64,000 bases of DNA from an uncultured Clostridia bacterium (GTDB lineage: Bacteria; Bacillota; Clostridia; Christensenellales; Borkfalkiaceae): positions 29,955 through 93,954 of the forward strand of contig CANQMQ010000003.1 in the NCBI GenBank assembly GCA_947625025.1, written 5' to 3'. Position numbers and translations under genes: made by a program. Positions within the stretch are counted from its first letter, which is position 1. Each line of letters begins with the position of its first letter. Below are positions 7,282-16,428 of the stretch, in pieces. The notes beneath the pieces were generated by a model that was not told where the DNA came from, did no database searches, and saw nothing but the letters and a program-made list of their open reading frames with translations.

Positions 7282-10176
7282 TCAAAAATCCAAATTGGAC
7301 TTCTCGACGAGCGCCGTCTTGATGAGCCCTTCGGCAAGAAGCTGTTCCTCGCTGCGGTAAGCGTATTCCGCAACGTAGTCAACGGGTTCTGCCCCCGATT
7401 TCACGGTGCCGAGGCGCTCTGCAAGCAGCTCGATGAGGCGGAGGGACCGCTTGAGGGCGGCATGGCTCTTCACCTTCATCATGAGCGGGGTGCGCTCATA
7501 CATCTTGGTATCGCCCGCGAACTTCTGGTGGTAGACCGATTCGGGGAACTCATTCGGGTCGAGTGCGAGGTAGAGGCACAACGTCTTTCCGCGGATGGAG
7601 ATCTTCGCAACCGTATCGTTGTTGTATGCGAAGCGGTCATTCGACCAATTCACCTGCGACGCCATCTTCGAATAGGAGAGCAGTTCATTCTTGAGGGCGC
7701 TGTAGTATTCCTTCACCTCTTCTTCGCTTTCGATGATCTTGGCGATGAAGCTGCGCTTGTAGCGGGTGAACATTTCGGGTTCGGCTACGGGCTCGGCGAC
7801 GGGCTCGGCGGCGGCTACCGCAAGCTCTTCCACGACTTCGGCGGGAGCTTCCTCAACGGGAGCCTCTACGGGTGCTTCTTCGACGGGTTCCTCAACGGGT
7901 TCCTCAACGGGTTCTTCGACGACCTCTTCAACAGGCTCCTCGACGGGCTCTTCGACGACCTCTTCAACAGGCTCCTCGACGGGTTCTTCGACGGGTTCCT
8001 CTACGGGAGCGGGTTCTTCGGGCTCTTCCTCGAGGGGAGCAGGCTCTTCGGCGGGCTCCTCTACGGGCTCTTCGGCGGGAACTTCCTCCTCCTCTTCGAG
8101 GCGGGCAATGATGAGCCCTTTCTCTTCAAGGAGTTCTACGACGCGGCGGGCGATCTCTTCATAGTCGATGGGCGTCTCGCGGTCGCCAAGCGTATCGGCA
8201 ACGCGGAGGGCAATCGCATCGTAATCGAGGACGGGCTGATCGGCGGAGAGATAATCGGCAACGCGACGGGCGATCACTTCATAATCGACCTCGGCTGCGG
8301 GCGCCTCCTCTTCGACGGGCTCCTGTGCCTTCAAATAGTCGGCAACGCGGCGGGCGATCTCATCATAGACCTCATCGGGGTTACCCAAATCTTCGGGCTC
8401 CTCTTCCTCGTATCCTTCGTCCTCTGCCGCCCACTTCTCATCGAGGATCTCCGCGATGCGGGCTGCGATCTTCTCGCAATCCAATTCGGGTGCGGGCTCT
8501 TCGGCCACTTCGGCGACCTCTTCAACCTCTTCGGCCTCTTCGGGCTCTTCCTTCCTCTGAAGGAGATCGGCTACGCGGAGCGCGATCTGTTCACCCTCAT
8601 CGGTGAGGCTGGTACGCACGGCCGTCGAGACATTCTCGCTGTAACGGGTGAAGGAATCCTCCAAGATCTCGGAGACGCGGAGCGCAACCTTCTCGTAGTC
8701 GATCTCGAGCTCAATCGGGGAATCGTCCTCGTCCTCCACATAGGCTTCGTCCTCTTCCGCCCACTTGGCTTCGAGGAGCTCCACAACGCGGCTTGCAACT
8801 TTCTCGTAATCGAATTCGGGAGCGGGCTCTTCGGCAGCCGTCTCGACGGTCTCCTCCACGACTTCGGCGGGCTCTTCGGCCTCTGCGGGTTCCTCTTCGG
8901 CCTCTGCGGGTTCCTCTTCGGGAACTTCCATCGCCTCGATCTCCGCATCCCACTTCGCATCGAGGTAATCCCCGATCTTTTGGGCAAGCAGCTCGTAATC
9001 GACGGCGGGCACCGCCTCTTCCTCCGCCACTTCTTCGGCAACCTCTTCGGAAGCTTCTTCGGGTACTTCTTCTGTAACTTCCTCGGCGGGCTCCTCCGCT
9101 GCCTGTGCCTCTGCAAGGGCCGCGGCTTCGGCATTGGCCTCCGCAAGGCGGGCGGCTTCGAGCTCCTCCTGGATATCGCGGACGCGGAAGGCGATGCGCT
9201 CTGCGCTCTCGTCGTCTACGGCGACTTGTCCGAGTGCGCTTACGACGCGTTCTGCGGCGAGGTCGTAATCGACGGGCGGAACGGCTTCCGCTACCTTGTC
9301 TGCAATCAAATTCTCGTCCACGAGGGGAACGAGCGCCGCGCAACGCTCGGCAATCGCATCGACGTCCGTCTGCGGCATTGCGGCGACAACTTTATCGGCA
9401 ATGAGGTCATAGTCCGTCTCGGGAAGGAGTGCGGCGATCTTCTCTGCAAGCACGTCGTAATCGAATACGGGAGCGGCCTCTTCGGCAGCCGTTTCGACGG
9501 GCTCTTCGACAACTTCTTCGACGGGCTCCTCGGCGGGCTCTTCGGCGGGAACTTCCTCTTCGACGACCTCTTCCTCGGGCTCCTGCGCCTTGATGTATTC
9601 CGCAACGCGGCGGGCAAGTTCATCGTAATCGATGACGAACTCGGGCACGGGCGCCTCTTCGGGCTCTTCCGCAGGTTGGGCGGTGAGCTTCTCCTCGAGG
9701 GTGAGCACGCTATCGTTGAGGCACTCGAGCAGTTCTTCACGGAGGGAAGAAATTTGCTCATCGAGCACTTGCTGGCGCTCCTGCTCCCTCTTATCGAGTT
9801 CGGCGAGCAGGTTCTCGAAACGGGTCTCCGTCTCGTTCGAACGCCGTTCAAGCTCGGAAAGGACGTTCTGGAAACGGGCCTCCGTCTCCCCTGCACGCTT
9901 ATCGAGCTCTGCGAGCACAGCGGCCTTCAAGTCGCCTGCGGCCGCATCGTCCGCATCGTGAATGGCACTGTTCTGCTGCGAGAGGAAGCGAACCTCCTGA
10001 AGCAACTCTGCGATGCTCTCGGTAAGTGCACGGAACTGCGACGTCTGATGCGTCTCACTGATCCGAAGTTCCTGGCCTACCGCCGTACGCAAGCCGTCTA
10101 TTTCTTTCGAGAGGCCCTTGTACATGCCCTCGAGCAAGACTGCGTTGCGTTCTCCATAGTTATTGAATCCAGACAT
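7282..10176 (-). CDS. Large acidic repeat protein with conserved C-terminal domain
   Basis: A 964-aa, strongly acidic protein. Residues 1-150 are coiled-coil prone (GLSKEIDGLRTAVGQELR, then Glu/Arg heptads). Residues 150-760 hold about 16 copies of a helical unit of the form DYDxIAxRVADYLxAK, joined by Glu/Val/Pro/Ala linkers that include long runs of VEEP. The last 170 residues form a folded basic domain beginning FTRYKRSFIAKIIESEEEVK, with KISIRGKTLCLYLALDPNEF in its core. I associate that domain with Clostridia proteins of unknown function. The start at 10176 follows a GAGGTGG ribosome site. No membrane segment or signal peptide is seen, so it is probably cytoplasmic. A scaffolding role is inference. 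Confidence 0.75.
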   Translation of the reverse strand: MSGFNNYGERNAVLLEGMYKGLSKEIDGLRTAVGQELRISETHQTSQFRALTESIAELLQEVRFLSQQNSAIHDADDAAAGDLKAAVLAELDKRAGETEARFQNVLSELERRSNETETRFENLLAELDKREQERQQVLDEQISSLREELLECLNDSVLTLEEKLTAQPAEEPEEAPVPEFVIDYDELARRVAEYIKAQEPEEEVVEEEVPAEEPAEEPVEEVVEEPVETAAEEAAPVFDYDVLAEKIAALLPETDYDLIADKVVAAMPQTDVDAIAERCAALVPLVDENLIADKVAEAVPPVDYDLAAERVVSALGQVAVDDESAERIAFRVRDIQEELEAARLAEANAEAAALAEAQAAEEPAEEVTEEVPEEASEEVAEEVAEEEAVPAVDYELLAQKIGDYLDAKWDAEIEAMEVPEEEPAEAEEEPAEAEEPAEVVEETVETAAEEPAPEFDYEKVASRVVELLEAKWAEEDEAYVEDEDDSPIELEIDYEKVALRVSEILEDSFTRYSENVSTAVRTSLTDEGEQIALRVADLLQRKEEPEEAEEVEEVAEVAEEPAPELDCEKIAARIAEILDEKWAAEDEGYEEEEPEDLGNPDEVYDEIARRVADYLKAQEPVEEEAPAAEVDYEVIARRVADYLSADQPVLDYDAIALRVADTLGDRETPIDYEEIARRVVELLEEKGLIIARLEEEEEVPAEEPVEEPAEEPAPLEEEPEEPAPVEEPVEEPVEEPVEEVVEEPVEEPVEEVVEEPVEEPVEEPVEEAPVEAPVEEAPAEVVEELAVAAAEPVAEPVAEPEMFTRYKRSFIAKIIESEEEVKEYYSALKNELLSYSKMASQVNWSNDRFAYNNDTVAKISIRGKTLCLYLALDPNEFPESVYHQKFAGDTKMYERTPLMMKVKSHAALKRSLRLIELLAERLGTVKSGAEPVDYVAEYAYRSEEQLLAEGLIKTALVEKSNLDF

Positions 10177-10217
10177 TTTCCACCTCACAGCATAAATGCT
10201 ATTTTTACCTATATCCT

Positions 10218-10246
10218 ATTCTACACCAAATGCTTCCAAATGTAAA
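10218..10246 (-). promoter_or_regulatory. Promoter for acidic repeat protein gene
   Basis: TTTACA (10246-10241), 17 bp, TAGAAT (10223-10218) on the minus strand, about 35 nt before the predicted 5' end of the coding leader. Confidence 0.5.
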
Positions 10247-10310
10247 TACTTTTGATGAAAAAAATTACCCCATGTATTAAAATTTTTCGTCCGCCCCGCC
10301 GCCGTACCCC

Positions 10311-10331
10311 AAAAAATGCCGAATTCGGGCA
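10311..10331 (-). terminator. Weak terminator after YihY-type gene
   Basis: The minus strand reads TGCC, a CGAATTC loop region and GGCA, followed by six T residues. The stem is short; it lies 26 bp after the gene end. Confidence 0.4.
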
Positions 10332-10356
10332 GGATACAACCATGTCCGCGCCCCTT

Positions 10357-11181
10357 TCAGGAGAGGGCTGGGGTATGTCTGCGCCGCACATCCTCTTGAA
10401 GAGCGCCCGCTCTCTGCATGCAGCGCCTCGTATACACCATGCCCGTCACATAGCATATGCTCATCCAATACAGGAATAAATTGAATACGACCACCAAGGA
10501 GAGGGCGCCGTACAGCCGTTCACGGTCTGAAAATCTCAAATACACCGAAAACGCAGCCGCGGCGAACAGCCAAAGGAGGGCGGTGAGGAGGCTCCCCCCC
10601 GCCATGCGGGAAGCGCGGGCACGGTATGGGCAGACGTAGATGTTGAGCAACCATGCCGCGAAGAACCCGAGGAGAAAGAGGGCGCTATATATAATTGGAA
10701 AGCGCAAAAGCGGGGTGAGATTTCGGACGACGACGGCTACGGTGACGAGGGCGGCGCCCGCCCCCGCAAGATAGAGGAGGACGGCGAACGTCATGATGAG
10801 GGCGCCGAGGCGTACCTTCCATCCATGTCTGTGGGGGGCATCGTAAACGAGCTCCCCGCTTCGGCGCAGGTGGTAGAAGAAGGCGGAGCTCGACCAGAGC
10901 GTCGTAACGAGGAACAGGATGCCCGCGCCCTCCCCCGCGCCCTCGGCATTGCTCTGCATGGAGAGCAGAAACTCCTTCGCCCAGCCGAAGATGGAGAGGC
11001 GGGCGATCTCCTCCGCCGCCGTAATTCTGCCGAAGAGCAGGGTGAGCCAAAAGAGGAAGGGCATCACGGAGCCGAAGAGGAAGAAGGCAAGGGCGCCCGC
11101 AACCGTCGTATATTTGTGGGCGGCGAGGTCTGCATACACCCTGCGCACCCGCCCGTACGCCGATTTGAGTTTTTCCCGCAT
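10357..11181 (-). CDS. YihY/BrkB family inner membrane protein
   Basis: A 274-aa protein with about six transmembrane helices. Hallmarks of the YihY (formerly BrkB, mis-called RNase BN) family are the N-terminal ALAFFLFGSVMPFLF, the middle TTLWSSSAFFYHLRR and the late LRFSDRERLYGALSLVVV with a YGAL motif. The biochemical role of the family is unsettled; transport has been suggested. The gene stands alone, about 100 nt downstream of a consensus promoter, with a hairpin in the leader. Confidence 0.8.
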   Translation of the reverse strand: MREKLKSAYGRVRRVYADLAAHKYTTVAGALAFFLFGSVMPFLFWLTLLFGRITAAEEIARLSIFGWAKEFLLSMQSNAEGAGEGAGILFLVTTLWSSSAFFYHLRRSGELVYDAPHRHGWKVRLGALIMTFAVLLYLAGAGAALVTVAVVVRNLTPLLRFPIIYSALFLLGFFAAWLLNIYVCPYRARASRMAGGSLLTALLWLFAAAAFSVYLRFSDRERLYGALSLVVVFNLFLYWMSICYVTGMVYTRRCMQRAGALQEDVRRRHTPALS

Positions 11182-11217
11182 GCAGGCAGTATGCCACGCT
11201 TCCGAAAAAACATGAAA

Positions 11218-11245
11218 GCCCGCCGCACGTCACCGCACGGCGGGC
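11218..11245 (-). terminator. Terminator-like hairpin in the leader of the YihY-type gene
   Basis: An 8-bp GCCCGCCG/CGGCGGGC stem with a 12-nt loop is followed on the minus strand by TTTCATGTTTTTT. It sits between the promoter at 11288-11316 and the start codon at 11181. It could attenuate the gene or end a short separate transcript. Confidence 0.45.
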
Positions 11246-11287
11246 TCCTCCCCCCAAATTCGGAAATCCCGTCCCTTTTGTGCCGTC

Positions 11288-11316
11288 ATTATAACACACT
11301 CTTTTGCCTTTTGCAA
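11288..11316 (-). promoter_or_regulatory. Promoter upstream of YihY-type gene
   Basis: TTGCAA (11316-11311), 17-bp spacer, TATAAT (11293-11288). The predicted transcript start is near 11281, giving a 100-nt leader. Confidence 0.65.
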
Positions 11317-11375
11317 GGGGTTTGCGAAAAAATCCTTCAAAAATTTTTTACAATGTAATTTTCCCCTCTCCCACG

Positions 11376-11446
11376 GGCATGGGGGCCATTTGAATTACGG
11401 CCCATAACCATGCCACGCTTTTCAAATGCAGACATGGTCGTAATTC
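11376..11446. other. Structured intergenic element of unknown role
   Basis: Within the 328-bp gap between the YihY-type gene and tuf, GGCATGG+GGGCC (11376-11387) pairs with GGCCC+CCATGCC (11399-11403, 11408-11414) around an 11-nt loop. In addition GAATTACG (11392-11399) plus ACCATG (11407-11412) is complementary to CATGGTCGTAATTC (11433-11446). The two pairings are mutually exclusive. No open frame or T-tract goes with them. Confidence 0.4.
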
Positions 11447-11468
11447 CTATAAATTATAATAGTAACAC

Positions 11469-11502
11469 AAAAGAGGCGCGGCGGTTGCCGTGCCCCTTTT
11501 TT
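11469..11502 (-). terminator. Terminator of tuf
   Basis: A 9-bp stem with one mismatch (11496-11488 with 11481-11473) is followed on the minus strand by TTTTGTGTT, 14 bp after the tuf stop. Confidence 0.65.
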
Positions 11503-11509
11503 GAAGATG

Positions 11510-12730
11510 TTACTTGAGGATCTTGGAAACGGCGCCGGAGCCGACCGTTCTGCCGCCCTCGCGGATAGCGAAGCGGAGACCTTCCTCGATGGCGACGGGC
11601 TTGATGAGCTCGACCTTCAAGGTGACGTGGTCGCCGGGCATAACCATTTCAACGCCTTCGGGAAGCTCGATGGAACCCGTAACGTCCGTCGTTCTGATGA
11701 AGAACTGGGGGCGATAGTGGTTGAAGAATGCGGTGTGGCGGCCGCCCTCTTCCTTGGTGAGAACGTAGACCTGCGCCTCGAATCTCATCGCGGTGGGAAC
11801 GGTGCCGGGCTTTGCAATGACCTGGCCCTTCTCGATATCCGTCCTGTTGATGCCGCGGAGGAGCGCACCTACGTTGTCGCCCGCCATCGCTTCATCGAGG
11901 GACTTGTGGAACATTTCGAGACCGGTAATGACGGTCGTGCGGGGCTTATCGATGAGGCCGACAATTTCCGCAGGGTCGCCGACATGGGCAACGCCTCTCT
12001 CAACTCTACCCGTAGCAACGGTGCCGCGGCCGGAGATGGTGAATACGTCCTCGACGGGAAGCAGGAAGGGCTTCTGGTCGTCACGTGCGGGCGTAGGGAT
12101 GTAGTTGTCAACGGCATCCATGAGCTCGAGAATGCACTTGCACTCGGGAGCGTTGAGGATCTCTTCGTTGGAAGCGCCGCTCGTCGCCTTCTCGAGGGCC
12201 TTCAAAGCGGAACCCTTGATGATCGGGATGTCGTCGCCGGGGAAATCGTAGCTCGAAAGGAGCTCTCTGACTTCCATTTCAACGAGCTCGAGAAGTTCGG
12301 GATCGTCGAGCTGATCGGTCTTGTTCAGGAATACGATGATATAGGGAACGCCGACCTGACGGGCGAGCAGGATGTGCTCACGGGTCTGAGGCATGGGGCC
12401 GTCCGTCGCCGCAACGACGAGGATGGCGCCGTCCATCTGCGCGGCACCCGTGATCATGTTCTTGACGTAGTCGGCATGTCCCGGGCAGTCAACGTGCGCA
12501 TAGTGACGCTTGTCCGTCTCATATTCGACGTGTGCGGTGTTGATCGTGATACCGCGAGCCTTCTCTTCGGGCGCCTTATCGATTTCATCGTAGCGCATCT
12601 TCTTCGCCTGACCCTTGCAAGCCATAACCATGGTGATAGCTGCAGTCAAAGTGGTCTTGCCGTGATCAACGTGGCCAATGGTGCCTATGTTGACGTGGGG
12701 CTTGCTTCTGTCAAATTTTGCCTTTGCCAT
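11510..12730 (-). CDS. tuf: Elongation factor Tu
   Basis: A 406-aa GTPase that delivers aminoacyl-tRNA to the ribosome. The P-loop reads GHVDHGKTT near residue 19, followed by [14 protein letters not shown] and NKTD (more usually NKCD). Domains 2 and 3 are complete to [11 protein letters not shown]. The start at 12730 is set by [12 protein letters not shown] and a GGAGG ribosome site; the longer open frame carries no family sequence. Last gene of the str operon, but with its own promoter in a 206-bp gap after fusA. Confidence 0.98.
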   Translation of the reverse strand: MAKAKFDRSKPHVNIGTIGHVDHGKTTLTAAITMVMACKGQAKKMRYDEIDKAPEEKARGITINTAHVEYETDKRHYAHVDCPGHADYVKNMITGAAQMDGAILVVAATDGPMPQTREHILLARQVGVPYIIVFLNKTDQLDDPELLELVEMEVRELLSSYDFPGDDIPIIKGSALKALEKATSGASNEEILNAPECKCILELMDAVDNYIPTPARDDQKPFLLPVEDVFTISGRGTVATGRVERGVAHVGDPAEIVGLIDKPRTTVITGLEMFHKSLDEAMAGDNVGALLRGINRTDIEKGQVIAKPGTVPTAMRFEAQVYVLTKEEGGRHTAFFNHYRPQFFIRTTDVTGSIELPEGVEMVMPGDHVTLKVELIKPVAIEEGLRFAIREGGRTVGSGAVSKILK

Positions 12731-12765
12731 TTGAGTTCCTCCAAATTTTTTATTGTTTGATAACT

Positions 12766-12791
12766 TTTTCCGCCCGAACGGGGCGGAAGCG
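12766..12791 (-). other. Leader hairpin upstream of tuf
   Basis: TTCCGCCC and GGGCGGAA form an 8-bp stem in the tuf leader, with no following T-run on the minus strand. A role in stability or regulation is inferred only from position. Confidence 0.35.
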
Positions 12792-12840
12792 CAGCTATCT
12801 ATCAATCGCTGATATCAAGCTTACACGCTTGTCGCCTATT

Positions 12841-12869
12841 ATTATAAACCATGCGCAAAATTTTTGCAA
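12841..12869 (-). promoter_or_regulatory. Promoter for tuf
   Basis: TTGCAA (12869-12864), 17 bp, TATAAT (12846-12841), between fusA and tuf. It would allow tuf expression above the rest of the str operon. Confidence 0.7.
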
Positions 12870-12936
12870 TTACTTTACCGAAAATTTTTGCAAAATTTTC
12901 CGCTTTTCCCTCTGAATTGGGAAAATATTTTGAAAA

Positions 12937-15021
12937 TCAGTTGTTCGACGTCTTTCTCGAGGTGATAATTTTCTCGGAAATGGAGCGGGGCACTTCGGAA
13001 TAGTGGTCGAACTGCATGGTGAACTGCCCTCTGCCCTGCGTCCTCGAACGGAGTTCGGTCGCGTAACCGAACATCTCGGAGAGCGGGATCTCGGCATCGA
13101 TCACCTTTGCGCCGTTGCGGTCGTCCGTATTCGTGATGCTGCCGCGGCGGGAGGAGACGTTGCCCATGAGGTCGCCGAAGTAATCCTCGGGGGTGATGAT
13201 CTGCACCTTCATGATGGGCTCGAGGAGGACGGGCTTGGCTTTCTCCATGCCGTTCTTGAATGCCATGGAACCGGCGATCTTGAACGCCATTTCGGAGGAG
13301 TCAACCTCGTGATAGCTTCCGTCGTAGACCTGCGCCTTGAAATCCACCATCTCATAGCCTGCGAGGAACCCGTTCTTGGCGGCCTCCTGGATGCCCTTAT
13401 CGATGGCGGGAATGAATTCCTTGGGAATGGAACCGCCCACGGTGAGGTCCTCAAAGGCATACCCTGCGCCCGGGTCCTGCGGGATAAGGTGCAGCTTGCA
13501 GTGGCCGTATTGGCCCTTACCGCCCGACTGCCTCTTATACATCCCCTCTGCATCCACTGCCATACGGAAGGTCTCGCGGTAGGCGACCTGCGGTGCACCG
13601 ACGTTGGCTTCCACATGGAACTCGCGGAGAAGCCTGTCCACAATGATGTCGAGGTGCAATTCGCCCATGCCGGCGATGATGGTCTGCCCCGTCTCCTTAT
13701 CGGTATACGTCTTGAAGGTGGGGTCCTCCTCGGCGAGCTTGATGAGGGCGAGCGTCATTTTTTCCTGGCCTGCCTTCGTCTTGGGCTCGAGGGAGAGCTG
13801 AATGACGGGATCGGGGAATTCCATCTTCTCGAGGATGATGGGATGCTTCTCATCGCAGAGGGTATCCCCCGTCGTCGTATTGCGGAGGCCTACGATGGCA
13901 CAAATATCGCCCGAATAAATGACGTCGATATCCTTCCTCTCGTTGGCATGCATCTGGACGAGCCGCCCTACGCGCTCCTTCTTATCCTTGGTGGAGTTGT
14001 AGACATACGAACCCGCTTCGAGCACACCCGAGTAGCAACGGAAGTAGGCAAGCGAACCCACGTAGGGGTCGGTCGCGATCTTGAAGGCAAGCCCTGCGAA
14101 GGGCTCATCATCCGAAGTCTTTCTCACTTCCTCTTCGCCCGTATCGGGGTTGGTGCCTCTGACGTGGTCTACGTCTACGGGGCTGGGCAGGAAGTGAATG
14201 ACGGCGTCGAGCAAAAACTGCACGCCCTTATTCTTATAGGAAGAGCCGCAGAGCATGGGAACTGCCTCCATTTTGAGGCAACGCTGGCGCATGCCTGCGA
14301 TGATGTCCTCTTCGGAGAGTTCTCCCGTGTCGAAGTACTTCTCCATGAGTTCATCGGAAGCGGATGCCGCCTCCTCCACGAGCTTGTTGCGGTACTCCTT
14401 CGCAAGGTCCATCATGTCTGCGGGAATGGGCTCCTTGCGGAAATCCTTGCCGAGGTCGTCATAGTAAACTTCGGCTTCCATGCGGATGAGGTCGATGATG
14501 CCGCGGAATCCCCCCTCCTTGCCGATGGGGAGCTCTACGGGTACGGGATTGGCGCCGAGGCGCTGCCGTATCATCTTTTCCACACGGTAGAAGTCTGCGC
14601 CGTTGATGTCCATCTTGTTGACATACGCGATACGGGGCACGCGGTAGGTATCCGCCTGGCGCCACACCGTTTCGGATTGCGGCTCGACGCCGCCCTTCGC
14701 ACAGAAGGTCGCCACGGCGCCATCCAATACGCGCAGGGACCGCTCGACTTCAACGGTGAAGTCTACGTGGCCCGGGGTATCGATGATGTTGAAGCGGTGG
14801 CCCTTCCAGAAACATGTGGTGGCGGCGGACGTAATTGTGATGCCGCGCTCCTGCTCCTGCACCATCCAGTCCATCGTAGCCGCGCCCTCGTGCACTTCGC
14901 CGAGCTTGTGCGTCTTGCCCGTGTAGAACAGGATGCGCTCGGTCGTCGTCGTCTTGCCGGCGTCGATGTGCGCCATGATGCCGAAGTTTCTCGTATGATT
15001 TAAGTCGTATTCTCTTGCCAT
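12937..15021 (-). CDS. fusA: Elongation factor G
   Basis: A 694-aa translocation GTPase with [15 protein letters not shown] near residue 17, [18 protein letters not shown] and NKMD. Domains II-V are complete, ending in a variable basic tail ([12 protein letters not shown]). It lies 18 bp after rpsG in the conserved rpsL-rpsG-fusA-tuf order. Confidence 0.98.
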   Translation of the reverse strand: MAREYDLNHTRNFGIMAHIDAGKTTTTERILFYTGKTHKLGEVHEGAATMDWMVQEQERGITITSAATTCFWKGHRFNIIDTPGHVDFTVEVERSLRVLDGAVATFCAKGGVEPQSETVWRQADTYRVPRIAYVNKMDINGADFYRVEKMIRQRLGANPVPVELPIGKEGGFRGIIDLIRMEAEVYYDDLGKDFRKEPIPADMMDLAKEYRNKLVEEAASASDELMEKYFDTGELSEEDIIAGMRQRCLKMEAVPMLCGSSYKNKGVQFLLDAVIHFLPSPVDVDHVRGTNPDTGEEEVRKTSDDEPFAGLAFKIATDPYVGSLAYFRCYSGVLEAGSYVYNSTKDKKERVGRLVQMHANERKDIDVIYSGDICAIVGLRNTTTGDTLCDEKHPIILEKMEFPDPVIQLSLEPKTKAGQEKMTLALIKLAEEDPTFKTYTDKETGQTIIAGMGELHLDIIVDRLLREFHVEANVGAPQVAYRETFRMAVDAEGMYKRQSGGKGQYGHCKLHLIPQDPGAGYAFEDLTVGGSIPKEFIPAIDKGIQEAAKNGFLAGYEMVDFKAQVYDGSYHEVDSSEMAFKIAGSMAFKNGMEKAKPVLLEPIMKVQIITPEDYFGDLMGNVSSRRGSITNTDDRNGAKVIDAEIPLSEMFGYATELRSRTQGRGQFTMQFDHYSEVPRSISEKIITSRKTSNN

Positions 15022-15039
15022 GTCTTATTTGCCTCTGAC

Positions 15040-15510
15040 TCAGAAGCGGAAATGCGCAAACGCCTTGTTCGCTTCCGCCATTCTATGCGTATCGTCCTTT
15101 TTCTTTACGGAAGCGCCCGTGTTGTTGTAGGCGTCCATGAGTTCACCCGCGAGCTTCTTATACGTCTCGCGCTCGCTCCGCTTTCTCGTGTTCTGCACGA
15201 GCCAACGGATGGCAAGCGTCTGGCGGCGCTCGGGACGGATCTCGATCGGCACCTGATAGTTGGCACCGCCGACTCTCCTTGCTTTGACTTCGACCACGGG
15301 GGTGATATTCGCAAGCGCTTGCTTGAAAATTTCCATCGGGTCCATATTCATCTTTTCGCCCATCAGCTTGAATGCGTCGTACACGATGCCTTGCGCTACG
15401 CTCTTTTCGCCGTCAAGCATGATTTGGTTGATGAGCTTGGTTACGACCTTGCTGCCATACAGCGGGTCGGGAAGTACGTCTCTTTTGGGGACTCTTCCTC
15501 TTCTGGGCAT
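15040..15510 (-). CDS. rpsG: 30S ribosomal protein S7
   Basis: A 156-aa protein starting [16 protein letters not shown], with the 16S-binding GGANYQVP and [13 protein letters not shown] segments. It has the usual bacterial length and a strong AAAGGAGG ribosome site. The gap to rpsL is long (189 bp) for this operon and contains a hairpin. Confidence 0.98.
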   Translation of the reverse strand: MPRRGRVPKRDVLPDPLYGSKVVTKLINQIMLDGEKSVAQGIVYDAFKLMGEKMNMDPMEIFKQALANITPVVEVKARRVGGANYQVPIEIRPERRQTLAIRWLVQNTRKRSERETYKKLAGELMDAYNNTGASVKKKDDTHRMAEANKAFAHFRF

Positions 15511-15580
15511 ACTGATATCCTCCTTTCGATCATCGTTTACGGGGCTCTCACCCGCGGGCTTTTGCCCTTCTTTTAAGCTA

Positions 15581-15604
15581 TCGCTTGCCGCAGTGCGGTA
15601 GCGA
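15581..15604 (-). promoter_or_regulatory. Intercistronic hairpin between rpsL and rpsG
   Basis: The minus strand folds TCGCT-A-CCGC / GCGG-CA-AGCGA around a 3-nt loop, about 70 nt before the rpsG start. In E. coli, S7 represses its own operon at the S12-S7 junction; a similar role here is inference from position. Confidence 0.35.
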
Positions 15605-15699
15605 ATCTTCTCCCCCTCTCCGGGGAATACTGCCTACCTTCATCGGGCTCTTTGAATGTTCCGAAAATAAGTAGGGATGGTGGGTTGTTCCGCGTCCGG

Positions 15700-16071
15700 T
15701 TACTTAGGGCGCTTTGCGCCGTACTTGCTGCGGCTCTGCTTGCGCTTCGCTACGCCTGCCGTATCGAGTGCGCCGCGGATGATGTGATAGCGGACGCCGG
15801 GCAGGTCCTTGACTCTGCCGCCGCGGATGAGCACGGAGCTGTGCTCTTGCAGGTTGTGGCCTTCGCCGGGAATGTACACGGTACCTTCCTGCTTGTTCGT
15901 CAGCCGGACTCTTGCGATCTTGCGGAGCGCGGAGTTGGGCTTCTTGGGCGAAGTCGTCGTCACCGAAAGGCATACGCCGCGCTTTTGCGGGCATCTATCG
16001 AGAATGGGGCTCTTGGATTTGAAAGCTTCCCGCTCTCTGCCTTTCTTGATCAGCTGGTTGATTGTAGGCAT
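15700..16071 (-). CDS. rpsL: 30S ribosomal protein S12
   Basis: A 123-aa decoding-centre protein. [13 protein letters not shown] and [13 protein letters not shown] carry the two lysines whose mutation gives streptomycin resistance in other bacteria; both are wild type here. It is the first gene of the str operon, with an AAAGGAGG ribosome site and a promoter 114-142 bp upstream. Confidence 0.98.
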   Translation of the reverse strand: MPTINQLIKKGREREAFKSKSPILDRCPQKRGVCLSVTTTSPKKPNSALRKIARVRLTNKQEGTVYIPGEGHNLQEHSSVLIRGGRVKDLPGVRYHIIRGALDTAGVAKRKQSRSKYGAKRPK

Positions 16072-16136
16072 CTTTTCCTCCTTTTCTTATTTTCGGAATA
16101 TTCTCGGAATCTCACGATTCGAAGAAGCAATGCTAT

Positions 16137-16176
16137 TTGCCCTTGGCGGCAAGAAAAAGCCGCCTCTTACAAGGCA
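16137..16176 (-). promoter_or_regulatory. Structured leader of the str operon
   Basis: Downstream of the rpsL promoter the transcript can fold a long hairpin. An outer TTGCCTTG/CAAGGGCAA arm has one bulge, and an inner GGCGGC/GCCGCC arm closes a T-rich loop. There is no T-run after it, so it is more like a regulatory leader than a terminator. Confidence 0.4.
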
Positions 16177-16184
16177 ACGATAGA

Positions 16185-16213
16185 ATTTTACCAAACGCAA
16201 CCGAGTTTGTCAA
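16185..16213 (-). promoter_or_regulatory. str operon promoter
   Basis: TTGACA (16213-16208), 17 bp, TAAAAT (16190-16185). Confidence 0.75.
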
Positions 16214-16280
16214 ACGTTTGAGGCGCATTTTTCCATTTTTTTTCGGGGAAACGCCCTTGTTTTGCCCGTTTTCGGCTTCC

Positions 16281-16324
16281 CGCCCGCGCGCCCCGCCGCA
16301 CGGGATGGGCGGGGCGCGCGGGCG
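16281..16324. repeat. 17-bp perfect GC inverted repeat between divergent promoters
   Basis: 16281-16297 is the exact reverse complement of 16308-16324, all G/C, with a 10-nt loop. It lies in the 357-bp gap between the divergent str and pgk promoters and has no T-run on either side. Function unknown. Confidence 0.7.
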
Positions 16325-16363
16325 TTCATCGTGCACTTTCTGAAAAGAATTTCACGGAAAGTA

Positions 16364-16392
16364 TTGACAAATTCTCCAAAAAGCGATATCAT
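16364..16392 (+). promoter_or_regulatory. pgk-tpiA promoter
   Basis: TTGACA (16364-16369), 17 bp, TATCAT (16387-16392), with the pgk ATG about 30 nt downstream of the predicted start. Confidence 0.75.
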
Positions 16393-16428
16393 AATTCCGA
16401 AAAAAATAAAAAGACAAGGAGTTTTTTT

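Noticed and set aside
7850..8110. Regular short DNA repeats that might be a CRISPR or satellite array
   Set aside because: They are in-frame codons for VEEP-type linkers, without spacers or constant repeat length.
7462..10245. Plus-strand open frame of about 900 codons opposite the acidic repeat protein
   Set aside because: Its Gly/Phe/Leu repeats are the complement of the Glu/Val/Pro repeats. The minus strand has the ribosome site, promoter, terminator and a folded C-terminal domain.
13003..15003. Plus-strand open frame of 666 codons opposite fusA
   Set aside because: Shadow of elongation factor G; no ribosome site or recognisable protein.
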